Assembly: GCA_947175645.1 (NCBI GenBank) | Contig: CAMWNP010000023.1 | Location: 1-43,395, forward strand | DNA length: 43,395 nt | Direction: 5' to 3' | From: an uncultured Porphyromonadaceae bacterium | GTDB taxonomy: Bacteria > Bacteroidota > Bacteroidia > Bacteroidales > Muribaculaceae | Shown: positions 25,606 through 34,649 of the stretch, one piece after another | Position numbering within the stretch: the first letter of the stretch is position 1 | Layout: each line of letters opens with the position of its first letter | Program-made: the position numbers and the translations under genes | Notes under the pieces: generated by a model | Told to the model about the DNA's origin: nothing | The model's database searches: none | The model's input: the letters and a program-made list of their open reading frames with translations, nothing else

Positions 25606-27720
25606 CTATTTTGACATACCCTCTTTCATTACCTCGGCAATGATTTCAAACACCTGCGCACCATAGCGGGCTGCTTTTCTCTTGCCAATACCTTTTATTT
25701 GGACCAGTTCGTTCATGGAAAGGGGCAATGAAGCGGCAATATTGATCAGGTCGCGGTTGGCAAAAATCATGAAGGCGGGCACTTCCATACGTTTTGCTTC
25801 GGCGAAACGCCATTTTACCAGACGCTCGTAGATTTCCGGATTGACAATATCGTCGGTGATGACTGCATTATTCTCAGTGCTGTTTCTCTCTTTCCTTTCG
25901 CGTTTTCTTTTCTTTTTCGGCTCTTCCTGCGAGAGGAGAAGTTCGGCTTTTTTTGCCAGATATTGCGTCGTGGTGAAGTCGCCCGCTTCGGCTGTGGCTT
26001 TCATGAGGGCCATGCGCAGGGTGAGCAGGTCGGAAATTTCAGCATGTGCCACCTGCAGACGTTCCTGCCATGCTTTGTTGTCGGCCTGTTGAGGTGTACT
26101 CTGAATCAGCGATTGCAGCGATGCGAGATGCTGATGGAAATATTCGGCACCCCTGGTTATACGTTGATTTATCAGAGCGGTTCCGGGCTGCAGCGTGGTG
26201 TACTGTTTGCGGAAATTCTCTGCCACTGTTTCAAGATTGTCGCGCAGCGCAGTGTCGGCGCTCCGGTATTTGTCGGGGAGGGAGGGGTAGGTGCGGAACA
26301 GGTATTCATCGATTATGCGGCGCAGTTTGTCGAATGCCAGACGCAGGCGACGCATGTTGAACATGTCGTCGAGTTGATGGTAGTAGAACTCGCGCATCAT
26401 AAGGCTCATCTGCTCTTCGGTAGGGATGCCGGTGACGTGATGTTCCGTAAATTGCGACACGTTGCTGTCGGTGATAATCGCACTTTTGCTCAGGGGCTGT
26501 TCCAGATATAATCCCTCGAGTGAGCGGCATCGGCTCAGCGCCACGTAGGTCTGGCCGTGGGCGAATGATCCTGACACATCGATTATGGCTTTATCGAATG
26601 TGAGCCCCTGACTTTTGTGAACTGTGATGGCCCATGCTGTTTTCAACGGCAACTGACTGTATGTGCCGTCGACACTCTGGGTGATACTGCCGTTTTGTTC
26701 ATCGAGAGTGTATTTGATGTTTTCCCATTTGACGGGTGTGACTTCAATTTCCCTCTCGGAGTCAAAGGGACGCACACGAACGGAGTGGTTGTCGGTGGAG
26801 ACTACCGTTCCCATCAGCCCGTTGAAATATTCTCCGGAGGGGTCATTGCGCAGGAACATCACCTGTGCGCCCTGTTTCAGGAGCAGTTCAGGGTCGTTGG
26901 GGTAGGATGATTCGGGAAAATTTCCCTCTATCACGGCTTTGAACCGCACCTGGTTGGTGGTCAGTCGCGCCAACTGCTCCATGTTGATTCTGTCGGCTTT
27001 GGCATTGTGGGTGGTCAGGCGTATGTAGCCTTTCATGTCGGCCGACACATTCCCCGGCAGATAGCGTTCGTTAAGTTTACGGAGGTCATCGGGTGTGGTG
27101 GTGTTGGTGCGTATGGCGTTGAGTAGACGCACAAACTCTGTGTCGCGCTGACGGAACACCTGTGTCAGGTCAATGGTGAGATAACTGGTCTGCTCCAGCG
27201 CTTTGCTTGAGAAGAAGTAGGGGGTTGAGTAAATGTTTTCCAGCATTGACCACTCATCGGGTTTGACCACGGGCGCAAGTTGGCTCAGATCGCCTATGAG
27301 CAGCAGTTGCACCCCTCCGAACGGAAGCATGGGGTCGCGATGGCGTCGCAGTGTGGCATCGAGCGCGTCGAGCAGATCGGCGCGTACCATACTTATTTCG
27401 TCAATGATAAGGAGGTCGAGCGTACGGATTATTCGCAGTTTCTCTTTGCTGAAACGGTCGTAGCGTCGTTTGCCGTCGGTCTGCAACGCTCCGGGCAGAT
27501 AGGGACCGAACGGAAGTTGGAAAAAGGAGTGAAGCGTAACCCCTCCGGCATTGATGGCCGCAATACCTGTTGGGGCGGTTACCATGAGTCGTTTTCTGGA
27601 GTTTTGCACTATGGACCTTAGAAAGGTGGTTTTCCCCGTTCCGGCTTTCCCGGTCAGGAACAGGTTAGCCGAGGTCTCTTCAACAATTTTTCGTGCGGCT
27701 TCAAGTTCTCTGTTTTCCAT
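25606..27720 (-). CDS. PIF1-like superfamily 1 helicase with C-terminal HRDC domain
   Basis: 704 residues. Walker A is GKAGTGKT at 24-31, with TAPTGIAAINAGG soon after and Walker B LLIIDEIS near 115. The helicase core ends with the UvrD/RecD-type motif AWAITVHKSQGLTFDKA and ALSRC. Residues about 630-704 form an HRDC-like DNA-binding domain (VPAFMIFANRDLINIAASLP, then IKGIGKRKAARYG). The arrangement is common among Bacteroidetes and suggests 5'-3' unwinding of G-quadruplex or R-loop DNA; its exact task is inferred. The start at 27720 is preferred; the frame is open to 27771 but runs into the VanZ gene. Its last five codons overlap a repeated arm sequence at 25609-25621. Confidence 0.88.
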   Translation of the reverse strand: MENRELEAARKIVEETSANLFLTGKAGTGKTTFLRSIVQNSRKRLMVTAPTGIAAINAGGVTLHSFFQLPFGPYLPGALQTDGKRRYDRFSKEKLRIIRTLDLLIIDEISMVRADLLDALDATLRRHRDPMLPFGGVQLLLIGDLSQLAPVVKPDEWSMLENIYSTPYFFSSKALEQTSYLTIDLTQVFRQRDTEFVRLLNAIRTNTTTPDDLRKLNERYLPGNVSADMKGYIRLTTHNAKADRINMEQLARLTTNQVRFKAVIEGNFPESSYPNDPELLLKQGAQVMFLRNDPSGEYFNGLMGTVVSTDNHSVRVRPFDSEREIEVTPVKWENIKYTLDEQNGSITQSVDGTYSQLPLKTAWAITVHKSQGLTFDKAIIDVSGSFAHGQTYVALSRCRSLEGLYLEQPLSKSAIITDSNVSQFTEHHVTGIPTEEQMSLMMREFYYHQLDDMFNMRRLRLAFDKLRRIIDEYLFRTYPSLPDKYRSADTALRDNLETVAENFRKQYTTLQPGTALINQRITRGAEYFHQHLASLQSLIQSTPQQADNKAWQERLQVAHAEISDLLTLRMALMKATAEAGDFTTTQYLAKKAELLLSQEEPKKKRKRERKERNSTENNAVITDDIVNPEIYERLVKWRFAEAKRMEVPAFMIFANRDLINIAASLPLSMNELVQIKGIGKRKAARYGAQVFEIIAEVMKEGMSK

Positions 27721-27728
27721 GAAAATGT

Positions 27729-28124
27729 TTATTTGAAGAATCTGGCAATCAAGGGGGCGGAGAAGGCGCATAAAGCAGCACCTGCCGCATCAGCCATAAA
27801 ATCATACCAGTCTCCAGACCTTCCCATTCCCATGCATGATTGAAGCAGTTCGATGATACCCCCTATGGCCACGCTTGTAGCCAGGCTGAAAAGGGTGAAG
27901 CGGAGCAGGTGTGTACCACCTTTGCGCACGTAGTCAAGTATCATTGCCACCACTACGGCACCGAACATCAGGGCATGAACAACTTTGTCGGAATGTGGGA
28001 ACATCAGTATTTTCATAGGGGGTAGGGGCCGAGGAACCAGCGTGAGGTAAAGTATGGCTAAAAGAACTGCCGCCGTGAAAACCCACGGTGGCAGTACCTC
28101 AATTATTTTTCTCAGGCTACGCAT
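27729..28124 (-). CDS. VanZ-like membrane protein
   Basis: 131 residues, about four membrane segments, with the family pattern SDKVVHALMFGAVVV in the second segment and a conserved IGGIIELLQ near the third. VanZ-like proteins are small integral membrane proteins; the namesake confers low-level teicoplanin resistance, but the function of most members is unknown. The start at 28124 is one base after the stop of the M48 protease gene (TAA-T-ATG), so the longer frame reaching 28163 is not used. The helicase gene follows after 8 bases. Confidence 0.8.
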   Translation of the reverse strand: MRSLRKIIEVLPPWVFTAAVLLAILYLTLVPRPLPPMKILMFPHSDKVVHALMFGAVVVAMILDYVRKGGTHLLRFTLFSLATSVAIGGIIELLQSCMGMGRSGDWYDFMADAAGAALCAFSAPLIARFFK

Positions 28125-28125
28125 A

Positions 28126-28935
28126 TTATTTGGCGGGACGTGCGATGCCGTCTTTTTCAGCACGCTTGGTCAATCTGTCAATACGTTTCTGGGTCTCCGG
28201 ATGCGAAGCGAACATCTTCTGGAAATAGTTTGCGGTCTGTGCCCCTTCAGCACCTTCCATTTCAAGGAGTTTGTCAAAAGAGTCAACCATACCCCAGGGG
28301 TTACGTCCATGGCTTTTCAAAAACTCGTAGCCATATTCATCTGCCTCATATTCATGTTTCTGGGAATACCTGGCGTTTATCATTTTCTCACCTAATTGTG
28401 AAAGTGTTGACTGGCTGAGTTTACCTGCTGTTTCGCTCGCCGCGGCTATAGTGTTCTTCAACGCGTCAGAGTACAGAGCCTGTTTGAACGATTCTTTGGA
28501 ATGGCGCTTGGCAACGTGACCCACTTCATGTCCAATGATTCCTAACAGTTCGTCATCGTTCATAATATCCATGAGACCGGCAAAAACTCTGACACTTCCG
28601 TCGGGACAAGCAAAAGCGTTCACATCCACAACTTCATAAACCTTGAAGTTCAAAGGAATACCGTCAACATCGGTAAGACCTTCAGTCAGGCGGTTCAGAC
28701 GCTGGGTGTAAGGGCTGTCCTCACCCGGAACATGGTTGATACGGTCCATTTCCTCGACAGATTCCTTAACGTATTCCGCCATCTGAGCATCAGTAAGTGT
28801 CAATGCGCTTGCTGCTGATTTTGCCGCATCTTTCAGTTTGTTGACATTAACTTTCTTGAGAAATTGGGCCGATGAAGGCTGTATGCCTCCGATCAGGGCC
28901 GTCATAAGCATTATTGCTATAAATATCTTTTTCAT
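28126..28935 (-). CDS. M48 family metalloprotease, exported
   Basis: 269 residues from 28935. The signal peptide MKKIFIAIMLMTALIGG ends near SSAQ at 21-24. The zinc site is HEVGH at 136-140 and the third ligand lies in EADEYG (E197). An open frame extends to 29037 but lies inside the upstream gene. The size and exported location resemble LoiP/BepA-type periplasmic proteases of the outer membrane rather than membrane-embedded HtpX. It likely degrades or assembles envelope proteins; the targets are unknown. It starts 16 bases after the DUF3332 stop. Confidence 0.88.
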   Translation of the reverse strand: MKKIFIAIMLMTALIGGIQPSSAQFLKKVNVNKLKDAAKSAASALTLTDAQMAEYVKESVEEMDRINHVPGEDSPYTQRLNRLTEGLTDVDGIPLNFKVYEVVDVNAFACPDGSVRVFAGLMDIMNDDELLGIIGHEVGHVAKRHSKESFKQALYSDALKNTIAAASETAGKLSQSTLSQLGEKMINARYSQKHEYEADEYGYEFLKSHGRNPWGMVDSFDKLLEMEGAEGAQTANYFQKMFASHPETQKRIDRLTKRAEKDGIARPAK

Positions 28936-28951
28936 ACTTTCCGTTCTTATT

Positions 28952-29497
28952 TTAACGTGAAGCGAGCAGTGCTCCGGCTGCAGTGTGATTATATGCCAGG
29001 AATCCGTTCTGTGACAGTTCCACAAGTTGCATGTCACCTTCAGGTGTAATCATTTTTACGTGTAAGTCATCAACGAATGTCATGAAAGGAATTTTTCCGT
29101 CACCTGTGTTGACGCTCCATGTCTGTTCATCAATATCAAAGTCCAGGCGTACCACCGAATCATCAGTGAGGGATGTGATTGTGTATCCTTTTCCGTCACA
29201 CTCAACCAGGTAACGTCCGTCGTTACCTTCAATGATTGATTTACCCTGAGCAACCGGATTGGTACCGCTCCAGAATTCAATGGAGTTTATTACCAGAACG
29301 TCGGCAAGGGCTGAAACCTCATAGACGGGAACGATCCAGAATGCGAGGAACACCAGTTCGTTGATGAACTTGTTGCCTATATTCTGGTTCCAGTCAAGCA
29401 ACTTGTTAGTGAGAGCGAAACTGCCAATACAAGATGAAAACATCATTGATGAGCAGAGGGCGATGGCAGTGGCCACGGTAAGATAGAATTTCTTCAT
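28952..29497 (-). CDS. DUF3332 family lipoprotein-like protein
   Basis: 181 residues. The N-terminus MKKFYLTVATAIALCSSMM ends in a lipoprotein-type site (MFSSC, C at about 23) followed by IGSFALTNKLLDWNQ, the DUF3332 signature. A hydrophobic segment, LVFLAFWIVPVYEVSALADV, follows near 48-67, and the remainder is a small beta-rich domain. The family is common among Bacteroidetes, and no function is established. The start at 29497 gives a proper signal; the frame opens to 29554 but would overlap mltF. A promoter box is not evident; the gene is likely read from mltF, 53 bases upstream. Confidence 0.85.
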   Translation of the reverse strand: MKKFYLTVATAIALCSSMMFSSCIGSFALTNKLLDWNQNIGNKFINELVFLAFWIVPVYEVSALADVLVINSIEFWSGTNPVAQGKSIIEGNDGRYLVECDGKGYTITSLTDDSVVRLDFDIDEQTWSVNTGDGKIPFMTFVDDLHVKMITPEGDMQLVELSQNGFLAYNHTAAGALLASR

Positions 29498-29550
29498 GTG
29501 TTTTGATATGTTTTTTTTAAAATTTTCTCTGATTATAATAATAAGATGAA

Positions 29551-30936
29551 TCATGCCCCTATGCTTTCTTTTGCCTTGTTGTAGAACTTGTATACTTCCT
29601 TGACATAGGAGTATGTTTGTTTTCCACGGAAATATCCGTATTTACAGATTGATTTGTCATTGAAATACTTCGGGTTTGATTTCATCAGCAGCGCCTCCGC
29701 CACATTGCCGTCCCAAACACCGGGGTTCTTTCCCATTTCCTTGGCGATGCTTATTGCATCAAGGATGTGAGCCGGACCGGAATTGTATGCCGCAATGACA
29801 AACTTTTTCCGTTCCTCCGGGTCAGGAACTTTTTCAATGAAGGTTTTTTCAAGAGACTTGATAATTTTCACGGAGGTTGCAATATTAGGTTCCGGCTCGG
29901 CGATACGGCTGCTTTCAAGTCCGTAAGCAGTTGCAGTTGAAGGCATAATCTGCATGATTCCCCTTGCTCCTACCCATGACACTGCATCGGGGTTGAAGTG
30001 ACTTTCCGTAAAACCCTGTGCGGCTATCAGTCGCCAGTCCCAGCCAATCTCTTTGGCGTATTTTTTGAAAATTGCATCATAAGCCGAAATTTTTCCACCT
30101 TCAAACGAAATGGGGTAGGGGTTATCATCGGTTTTTGACAGTTCAAAGTAGCGCTTCAGCAACTGCTCGTTACGCTTCTGTGATTTTTCAGTTTCTAACC
30201 AGGCGTCAATGGAGTCAGCGAGCCATTTGTTTCCGGGCGCCACAGCCCAAGCCTGACGTTGCTTGAAACTAAGTTCCAATTTCGTGTCCAGTCCTTTATA
30301 GTAAGTCTGGTTAATTCGGGCGATATCGGAGTCCACTATTGTAAGCGGGATGGTTCCCTTGCTGACCATTTCTATCAGATCTTCAGTGATCAGCGTGTCT
30401 TTGTCAACGGTGTGTATGTTAATTCCGCCACCTAATTCCTCATTTAGATTTTCCAGCCGGTACTGATATTTTGAATTTCGCTCGACCCACACATCTTTCC
30501 CAACGAGATCCGTGACATCCTTAATCAGTGGCTTCCCTTTTTTCTTGGGCTGGACAAGTACCTGTGAGGTGTAGTTTTCAGGACCGCAAGCGAGCACTCT
30601 CTTTTTGTATTCGGCTGTTACGGGAATTTCGTATGCGGCCACATCAACAAGTCCGGAGTCTACCATCGCTATCATCCTCTCCATTCCCGGAGCGACAACA
30701 ATATCAAGCACCATTCCTTTGTCATCCGCAAATGACTTGATCAGGGAGTAGTCATATCCCATTTCATCATCGCGGTAGATGAAGTACGACAATGGTGAGT
30801 AGAGGGTGGCCACACGCAAAGTGTCAGGGAGATGACGCAACTCCCCGGTCGTTGCGTCACTGTTACCCTTACATCCGTTAAATACGTTCAGAAGGGCAAC
30901 AATGATAACGATTGTTGCTGTGGCCCTCGGTTTCAT
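29551..30936 (-). CDS. mltF: Membrane-bound lytic murein transglycosylase F
   Basis: 461 residues. A lipoprotein signal (NVFNGC, C22) precedes a periplasmic solute-binding-type domain at about 38-270 and an SLT domain at about 285-430. The catalytic glutamate is E311 in FTESHFNP, followed by GARGIMQIMPSTA. MltF-type enzymes cut the glycan between MurNAc and GlcNAc, forming anhydro ends, with the N-terminal domain sensing muropeptides. It starts 1 base after purM's stop. Both halves are complete. Confidence 0.92.
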   Translation of the reverse strand: MKPRATATIVIIVALLNVFNGCKGNSDATTGELRHLPDTLRVATLYSPLSYFIYRDDEMGYDYSLIKSFADDKGMVLDIVVAPGMERMIAMVDSGLVDVAAYEIPVTAEYKKRVLACGPENYTSQVLVQPKKKGKPLIKDVTDLVGKDVWVERNSKYQYRLENLNEELGGGINIHTVDKDTLITEDLIEMVSKGTIPLTIVDSDIARINQTYYKGLDTKLELSFKQRQAWAVAPGNKWLADSIDAWLETEKSQKRNEQLLKRYFELSKTDDNPYPISFEGGKISAYDAIFKKYAKEIGWDWRLIAAQGFTESHFNPDAVSWVGARGIMQIMPSTATAYGLESSRIAEPEPNIATSVKIIKSLEKTFIEKVPDPEERKKFVIAAYNSGPAHILDAISIAKEMGKNPGVWDGNVAEALLMKSNPKYFNDKSICKYGYFRGKQTYSYVKEVYKFYNKAKESIGA

Positions 30937-30937
30937 T

Positions 30938-32104
30938 TCAATATCTGAAAGTACCTTTCTCCGATATAATAGTCAGACGGTTTGTGGCAGAATCCTCAAC
31001 GCGTCCGATCACTTTTGCTTCAATTCCGAATTCCGCTGCTGTGGTAATGACCTTTTCCGCCATTTCCGGTGCTACGTAGATTTCCAGGCGATGTCCCATG
31101 TTGAACACCTTATACATTTCCGAAAAGTCGGTGCCTGATTCTTCCGCTATCATCTTGAACAGGGGAGGGATGGGGAACATGTTGTCTTTGATTACATGCT
31201 TGTTGCGTACGAAGTGCATGACCTTGGTCTGGGCTCCGCCGGTGCAGTGTATCATCCCGTGTATTTCAGGACGCATTATGCCGAGCAGACGTTTCACTAC
31301 CGGTGCGTAAGTGCGGGTTGGAGATAACACGAGTTTTCCTGCGTTCACGGGTGAGCCTTCAACTTCATCGGTAAGCGATTTGGAGCCGCTGTAGACAAGT
31401 TCCTCGGGAAGAGCGGGATCAAACGTCTCAGGGTATTTTCGTGCTATATCTTTGTTGAAAGTGTCATGACGGGCTGATGTCAGACCGTTGCTGCCCATAC
31501 CACCGTTATATTCCTGTTCATAGGTGGCCTTTCCGTAAGATGCCAGACCCACGATTACGTCGCCTTCACTGATGTTTGCATTGTTGATGACATGATCGCG
31601 GCGCATGCGGCATGTGACTGTGGAATCAACAATTATGGTACGTACGAGATCACCTACGTCGGCTGTTTCGCCTCCGGTGCTGTATATTCCCACACCCTGG
31701 TCACGGAGGTTCTGCAGCAATTCCTCGGTTCCGTTGATTATTGCGGCAATGACCTCTCCGGGAATAAGTTTCCTGTTACGACCGATTGTTGAACTGACAA
31801 GAATATTGTCAACCGCTCCAACACAAAGGAGGTCATCGATGTTCATGATAAGCGCGTCCTGTGCGATTCCTTTCCATACGCTCATGTCACCGGTTTCGCG
31901 CCAGTAGGCGTAGGCGAGCGATGATTTGGTGCCGGCACCATCGGCGTGCATGATGTTGCACCACTCAGGATCACCTCCAAGAATATCGGGAATAATTTTG
32001 CAGAAAGCCTGAGGGAATATTCCTTTGTCAATGTCACGTATTGCGTTGTGCACATCTTCTTTGGATGCGGAAACGCCTCTAAGATCGTATCTTTGGGAAC
32101 TCAT
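30938..32104 (-). CDS. purM: Phosphoribosylformylglycinamidine cyclo-ligase
   Basis: 388 residues, the length typical of Bacteroidetes PurM, longer than E. coli PurM by about 40. It has the AIRS fold: ATP site residues in ADGAGTKSSLAY and NIDDLLCVGA, and GIYSTGGETADVGDLV near 145 in the core. It closes the imidazole ring of FGAM to give AIR in de novo purine synthesis, using ATP. It sits in an envelope-oriented run between cdsA and mltF, which looks like accidental co-transcription rather than functional linkage. Confidence 0.93.
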   Translation of the reverse strand: MSSQRYDLRGVSASKEDVHNAIRDIDKGIFPQAFCKIIPDILGGDPEWCNIMHADGAGTKSSLAYAYWRETGDMSVWKGIAQDALIMNIDDLLCVGAVDNILVSSTIGRNRKLIPGEVIAAIINGTEELLQNLRDQGVGIYSTGGETADVGDLVRTIIVDSTVTCRMRRDHVINNANISEGDVIVGLASYGKATYEQEYNGGMGSNGLTSARHDTFNKDIARKYPETFDPALPEELVYSGSKSLTDEVEGSPVNAGKLVLSPTRTYAPVVKRLLGIMRPEIHGMIHCTGGAQTKVMHFVRNKHVIKDNMFPIPPLFKMIAEESGTDFSEMYKVFNMGHRLEIYVAPEMAEKVITTAAEFGIEAKVIGRVEDSATNRLTIISEKGTFRY

Positions 32105-32148
32105 TGAATATTAGTTTTTTATCTGTAGACCTGTAGGCCGAATAATAT

Positions 32149-32979
32149 TTAGTAAATGAACAGAAGGCATAAGGTTGCCGGTGCCACAAACAGGAGTGAG
32201 TCAATGCGGTCAAGAATACCGCCATGACCGGGCATGATATTCCCTGAATCCTTGACTCCTGCAGTGCGTTTGAAGAGTGATTCAACAAGGTCTCCTATTG
32301 TTGAGAGCAATGCTGCGGTAATCCCCATGATGATATATTTTACCCAGTTATCGGTGAAATATTCTGAACCAATGGTGCCGAACAAGGCGCCTGCAATAAC
32401 GCAGAACAGAAGTCCGCCCCACACTCCTTCCCATGATTTTTTTGGTGAGACAACTGACAGTTTGTGCTTACCTATGAGTGAACCCACGCAGAAAGCACCT
32501 GTGTCATTTAACCAGATGAATATGAACATGGCCAGTACGACGTAACGCCCTGCAAAACAATAAAGTATGAAGAGCATGGCAAGCGGAAGTGAAGGATAAA
32601 TCACACTCAGGAGTGATGCTCCCAGGTTTGCTATGGGGTTTTCTCCGTTGATGAAAAGTTCAACCATGAGCCTAACCAAAAAGTAAATGGTAAAGGGGAT
32701 GAATGTGGCGAAAACCGGAAGGGAGGATATGTCAGCGGAAGGGAAGAAATAGGGTGCTGTCATTCCCATGTAAACAGATAAACCTCCGGCAATGTCAATG
32801 ACACGGCACAGGTTGTCGGGTTTCCTCTGTGCTGAGAACAGACGCAGTGCTTCGGGAACTGAAAGGAGGATGAAAAGCAGGATCAGTGCACCGAACGCTT
32901 CCTTTCCCAAGAAAATAGCACCAATGATTAATGCCACATAGACCGCTCCGGAAATGGCACGAACTACAACGTTTTTCAT
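32149..32979 (-). CDS. cdsA: Phosphatidate cytidylyltransferase
   Basis: 276 residues with about eight membrane segments. The C-terminal CDS signature is intact: GDLVESLFKR (229-238), then GVKDSGNIMPGHGG and LDRIDS (241-261). It converts phosphatidic acid and CTP into CDP-diacylglycerol, the precursor of all phospholipids, in the inner membrane. The start overlaps the mltD stop by 4 bases (ATGA). purM follows 44 bases later. No terminator separates the two. Confidence 0.94.
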   Translation of the reverse strand: MKNVVVRAISGAVYVALIIGAIFLGKEAFGALILLFILLSVPEALRLFSAQRKPDNLCRVIDIAGGLSVYMGMTAPYFFPSADISSLPVFATFIPFTIYFLVRLMVELFINGENPIANLGASLLSVIYPSLPLAMLFILYCFAGRYVVLAMFIFIWLNDTGAFCVGSLIGKHKLSVVSPKKSWEGVWGGLLFCVIAGALFGTIGSEYFTDNWVKYIIMGITAALLSTIGDLVESLFKRTAGVKDSGNIMPGHGGILDRIDSLLFVAPATLCLLFIY

Positions 32980-34625
32980 TTTACACGCAATTTTTGTCCT
33001 ATCTGAATTCTGTCGTTCTTCAATCCGTTGAGTTGTTTGATTTTCTCAACCGTTGTTCCGTTACGTTTGGCAATTTTTCCGAGGTTGTCACCTTTGGCAA
33101 CGGTGTAAGTTACGGATTTATCTGCTTTCTTGTTCTCTTTCTTCTTGTCAGTTTTGTTTACAGCCGGTTTTTTCTTCTCAGCCTTTGGCTGGGGTTTAGG
33201 CTGAACCGGTTTCTCAATAACTTCTTCAACATCGTTGTCCTGATTGATTTCGGGTTGTTCAGAGACAATGTTCGTAGTGTCGGAGATTTCGGCGTTGTTC
33301 TCTTGCTGAACTTCATTTGAGATCTCTGCGGGCTTGCGGGTTTTCTGTCGGGTCACTACGTTTATCACCTGTCCTTTCTTAACTTTGCGGATGCCGTTGT
33401 TGGCGTTTCGCAGGGCCGCAACTGTTACTCCGTAGTGAGATGCAATCGATTTCAGGGTTTCACCACGTTTCACCTTATGACTTATAACCTTTTCAGTAAT
33501 GAGATATTCGCCGTCAACAGAAGTGACTACGGTAGAGCCGTCAGAGGGTTTTACAACGGCCCGCGGTGTGTAGAGGTCAGCGTTATGCTTCACAATGCTG
33601 TCTTCGCTGAGAACGTATGCATAAACCTGCTTGGAAGGCAGTATGAGCGCATAGGGGTGGATATTTCCGGGAATGACATCCATTCTGTACTGTGGGTTGA
33701 GCAGGCGAATTTCCTCGACAGGAATCTGGAGGACATCGGCAATCTGTTGGAAATGAACCCTTTTGTTAACACTTACTGTATCGGTGATGATGGGGCGGCG
33801 TATGAGCGCCGGTTCGATGTTGTGGTCCGCGTAGTAGTTCATCACATAGCATGCGGCGATGAACGAGGGTACATAACCACGTGTTTCAGCGGGGAGGAAG
33901 GGATAGATTTCCCAGAAGTCACGTTTGCCTCCTCCGGCACGACGAATGGCCTTGTTGACATTGCCGGGACCGCAGTTATAAGCCGCTATGGCAAGAGACC
34001 AGTCGCCATAAGTTCGGTAAAGTTCCTTGAGGTATTTTGCTGCACGGTCAGATGACAGAATAGGGTCACGTCGTTCATCAACAAGAGAACTCACTTCCAG
34101 ACCCTGTCCGGTTGCTGTTCCGGGCATGAACTGCCATAAACCTGCGGCTCCCGCTTTTGATACGGCATTCGGATTAAGCGCTGACTCAATCACCGGAAGA
34201 TATTTCAGTTCAAGGGGCATGTTGTTTTTCTCAAGAGCCTCTTCGAAGATAGGCATGTAGTAGTGGCCAAGAGCGAGCATGTTGCTTACGAGTTGGCGTT
34301 TGCGTCCGGTGTAGAAGTAAATAACCCGGCGTACCAGTTCGTTATAGGGGAGTTCAATTGAAGCGGGAATTTTCCGGAGTCGCTCAATAATCACTTCGTC
34401 AGGAAAGTCAACATCCTCACCCCGAAATCCGGCGAGGGAGTCAGTCTGCGCGTAGGTTTGCAGATACCAGTTATGGCGCATCTGATGAACATCAGTTTCA
34501 ACACTTTCCGGCAACACAATCTTGCTGTCGTCAAGAGAGTGTTTTATGTCAAGAACCGACTGAGCGGCAGTTGATGCTACGGCTGCCACTGTCAGGCCTA
34601 ATGTTATAATTGTTTTTTTCAACAT
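32976..34625 (-). CDS. mltD: MltD-like lytic transglycosylase with two LysM domains
   Basis: 549 residues. A signal peptide of about 22 residues ends near AQS. The SLT domain covers about 110-260, with catalytic E147 in LPVIESALNP and GAAGLWQFMPGTA. Two LysM modules follow: about 382-426 and 505-549, joined by a Lys/Pro/Glu-rich linker (430-500). It cleaves peptidoglycan strands while held to them through LysM. The gene lies downstream of parA, parB and DUF5683, which is a layout I recall from Bacteroidetes, and overlaps cdsA by 4 bases. Confidence 0.93.
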   Translation of the reverse strand: MLKKTIITLGLTVAAVASTAAQSVLDIKHSLDDSKIVLPESVETDVHQMRHNWYLQTYAQTDSLAGFRGEDVDFPDEVIIERLRKIPASIELPYNELVRRVIYFYTGRKRQLVSNMLALGHYYMPIFEEALEKNNMPLELKYLPVIESALNPNAVSKAGAAGLWQFMPGTATGQGLEVSSLVDERRDPILSSDRAAKYLKELYRTYGDWSLAIAAYNCGPGNVNKAIRRAGGGKRDFWEIYPFLPAETRGYVPSFIAACYVMNYYADHNIEPALIRRPIITDTVSVNKRVHFQQIADVLQIPVEEIRLLNPQYRMDVIPGNIHPYALILPSKQVYAYVLSEDSIVKHNADLYTPRAVVKPSDGSTVVTSVDGEYLITEKVISHKVKRGETLKSIASHYGVTVAALRNANNGIRKVKKGQVINVVTRQKTRKPAEISNEVQQENNAEISDTTNIVSEQPEINQDNDVEEVIEKPVQPKPQPKAEKKKPAVNKTDKKKENKKADKSVTYTVAKGDNLGKIAKRNGTTVEKIKQLNGLKNDRIQIGQKLRVK

Positions 34626-34649
34626 GACTGCATGTAAAAGTTTGAGGTT

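Larger units (their letters stand above)
25428..25621. repeat. Palindrome-bearing element inside split GGGTGTG arms
   Basis: GGGTGTGCCAAAA at 25428-25440 is matched in inverted orientation by TTTTGACATACCC at 25609-25621 (11 of 13 positions pair by Watson-Crick, one more as G-T). Between them lie two perfect 20-base palindromes, at 25502-25521 and 25557-25576, which share the core TGCTCCATGGAGCA. An AGCCCT/AGGGCT hairpin overlaps the second, and a small AGGC/GCCT hairpin lies at 25597-25607. No gene is visible within. The right arm overlaps the last codons of the helicase gene. Confidence 0.6.

Noticed and set aside
28936-29037. N-terminal extension of the M48 protease
   Set aside because: It overlaps the DUF3332 gene and would bury the signal peptide 34 residues inside the protein.
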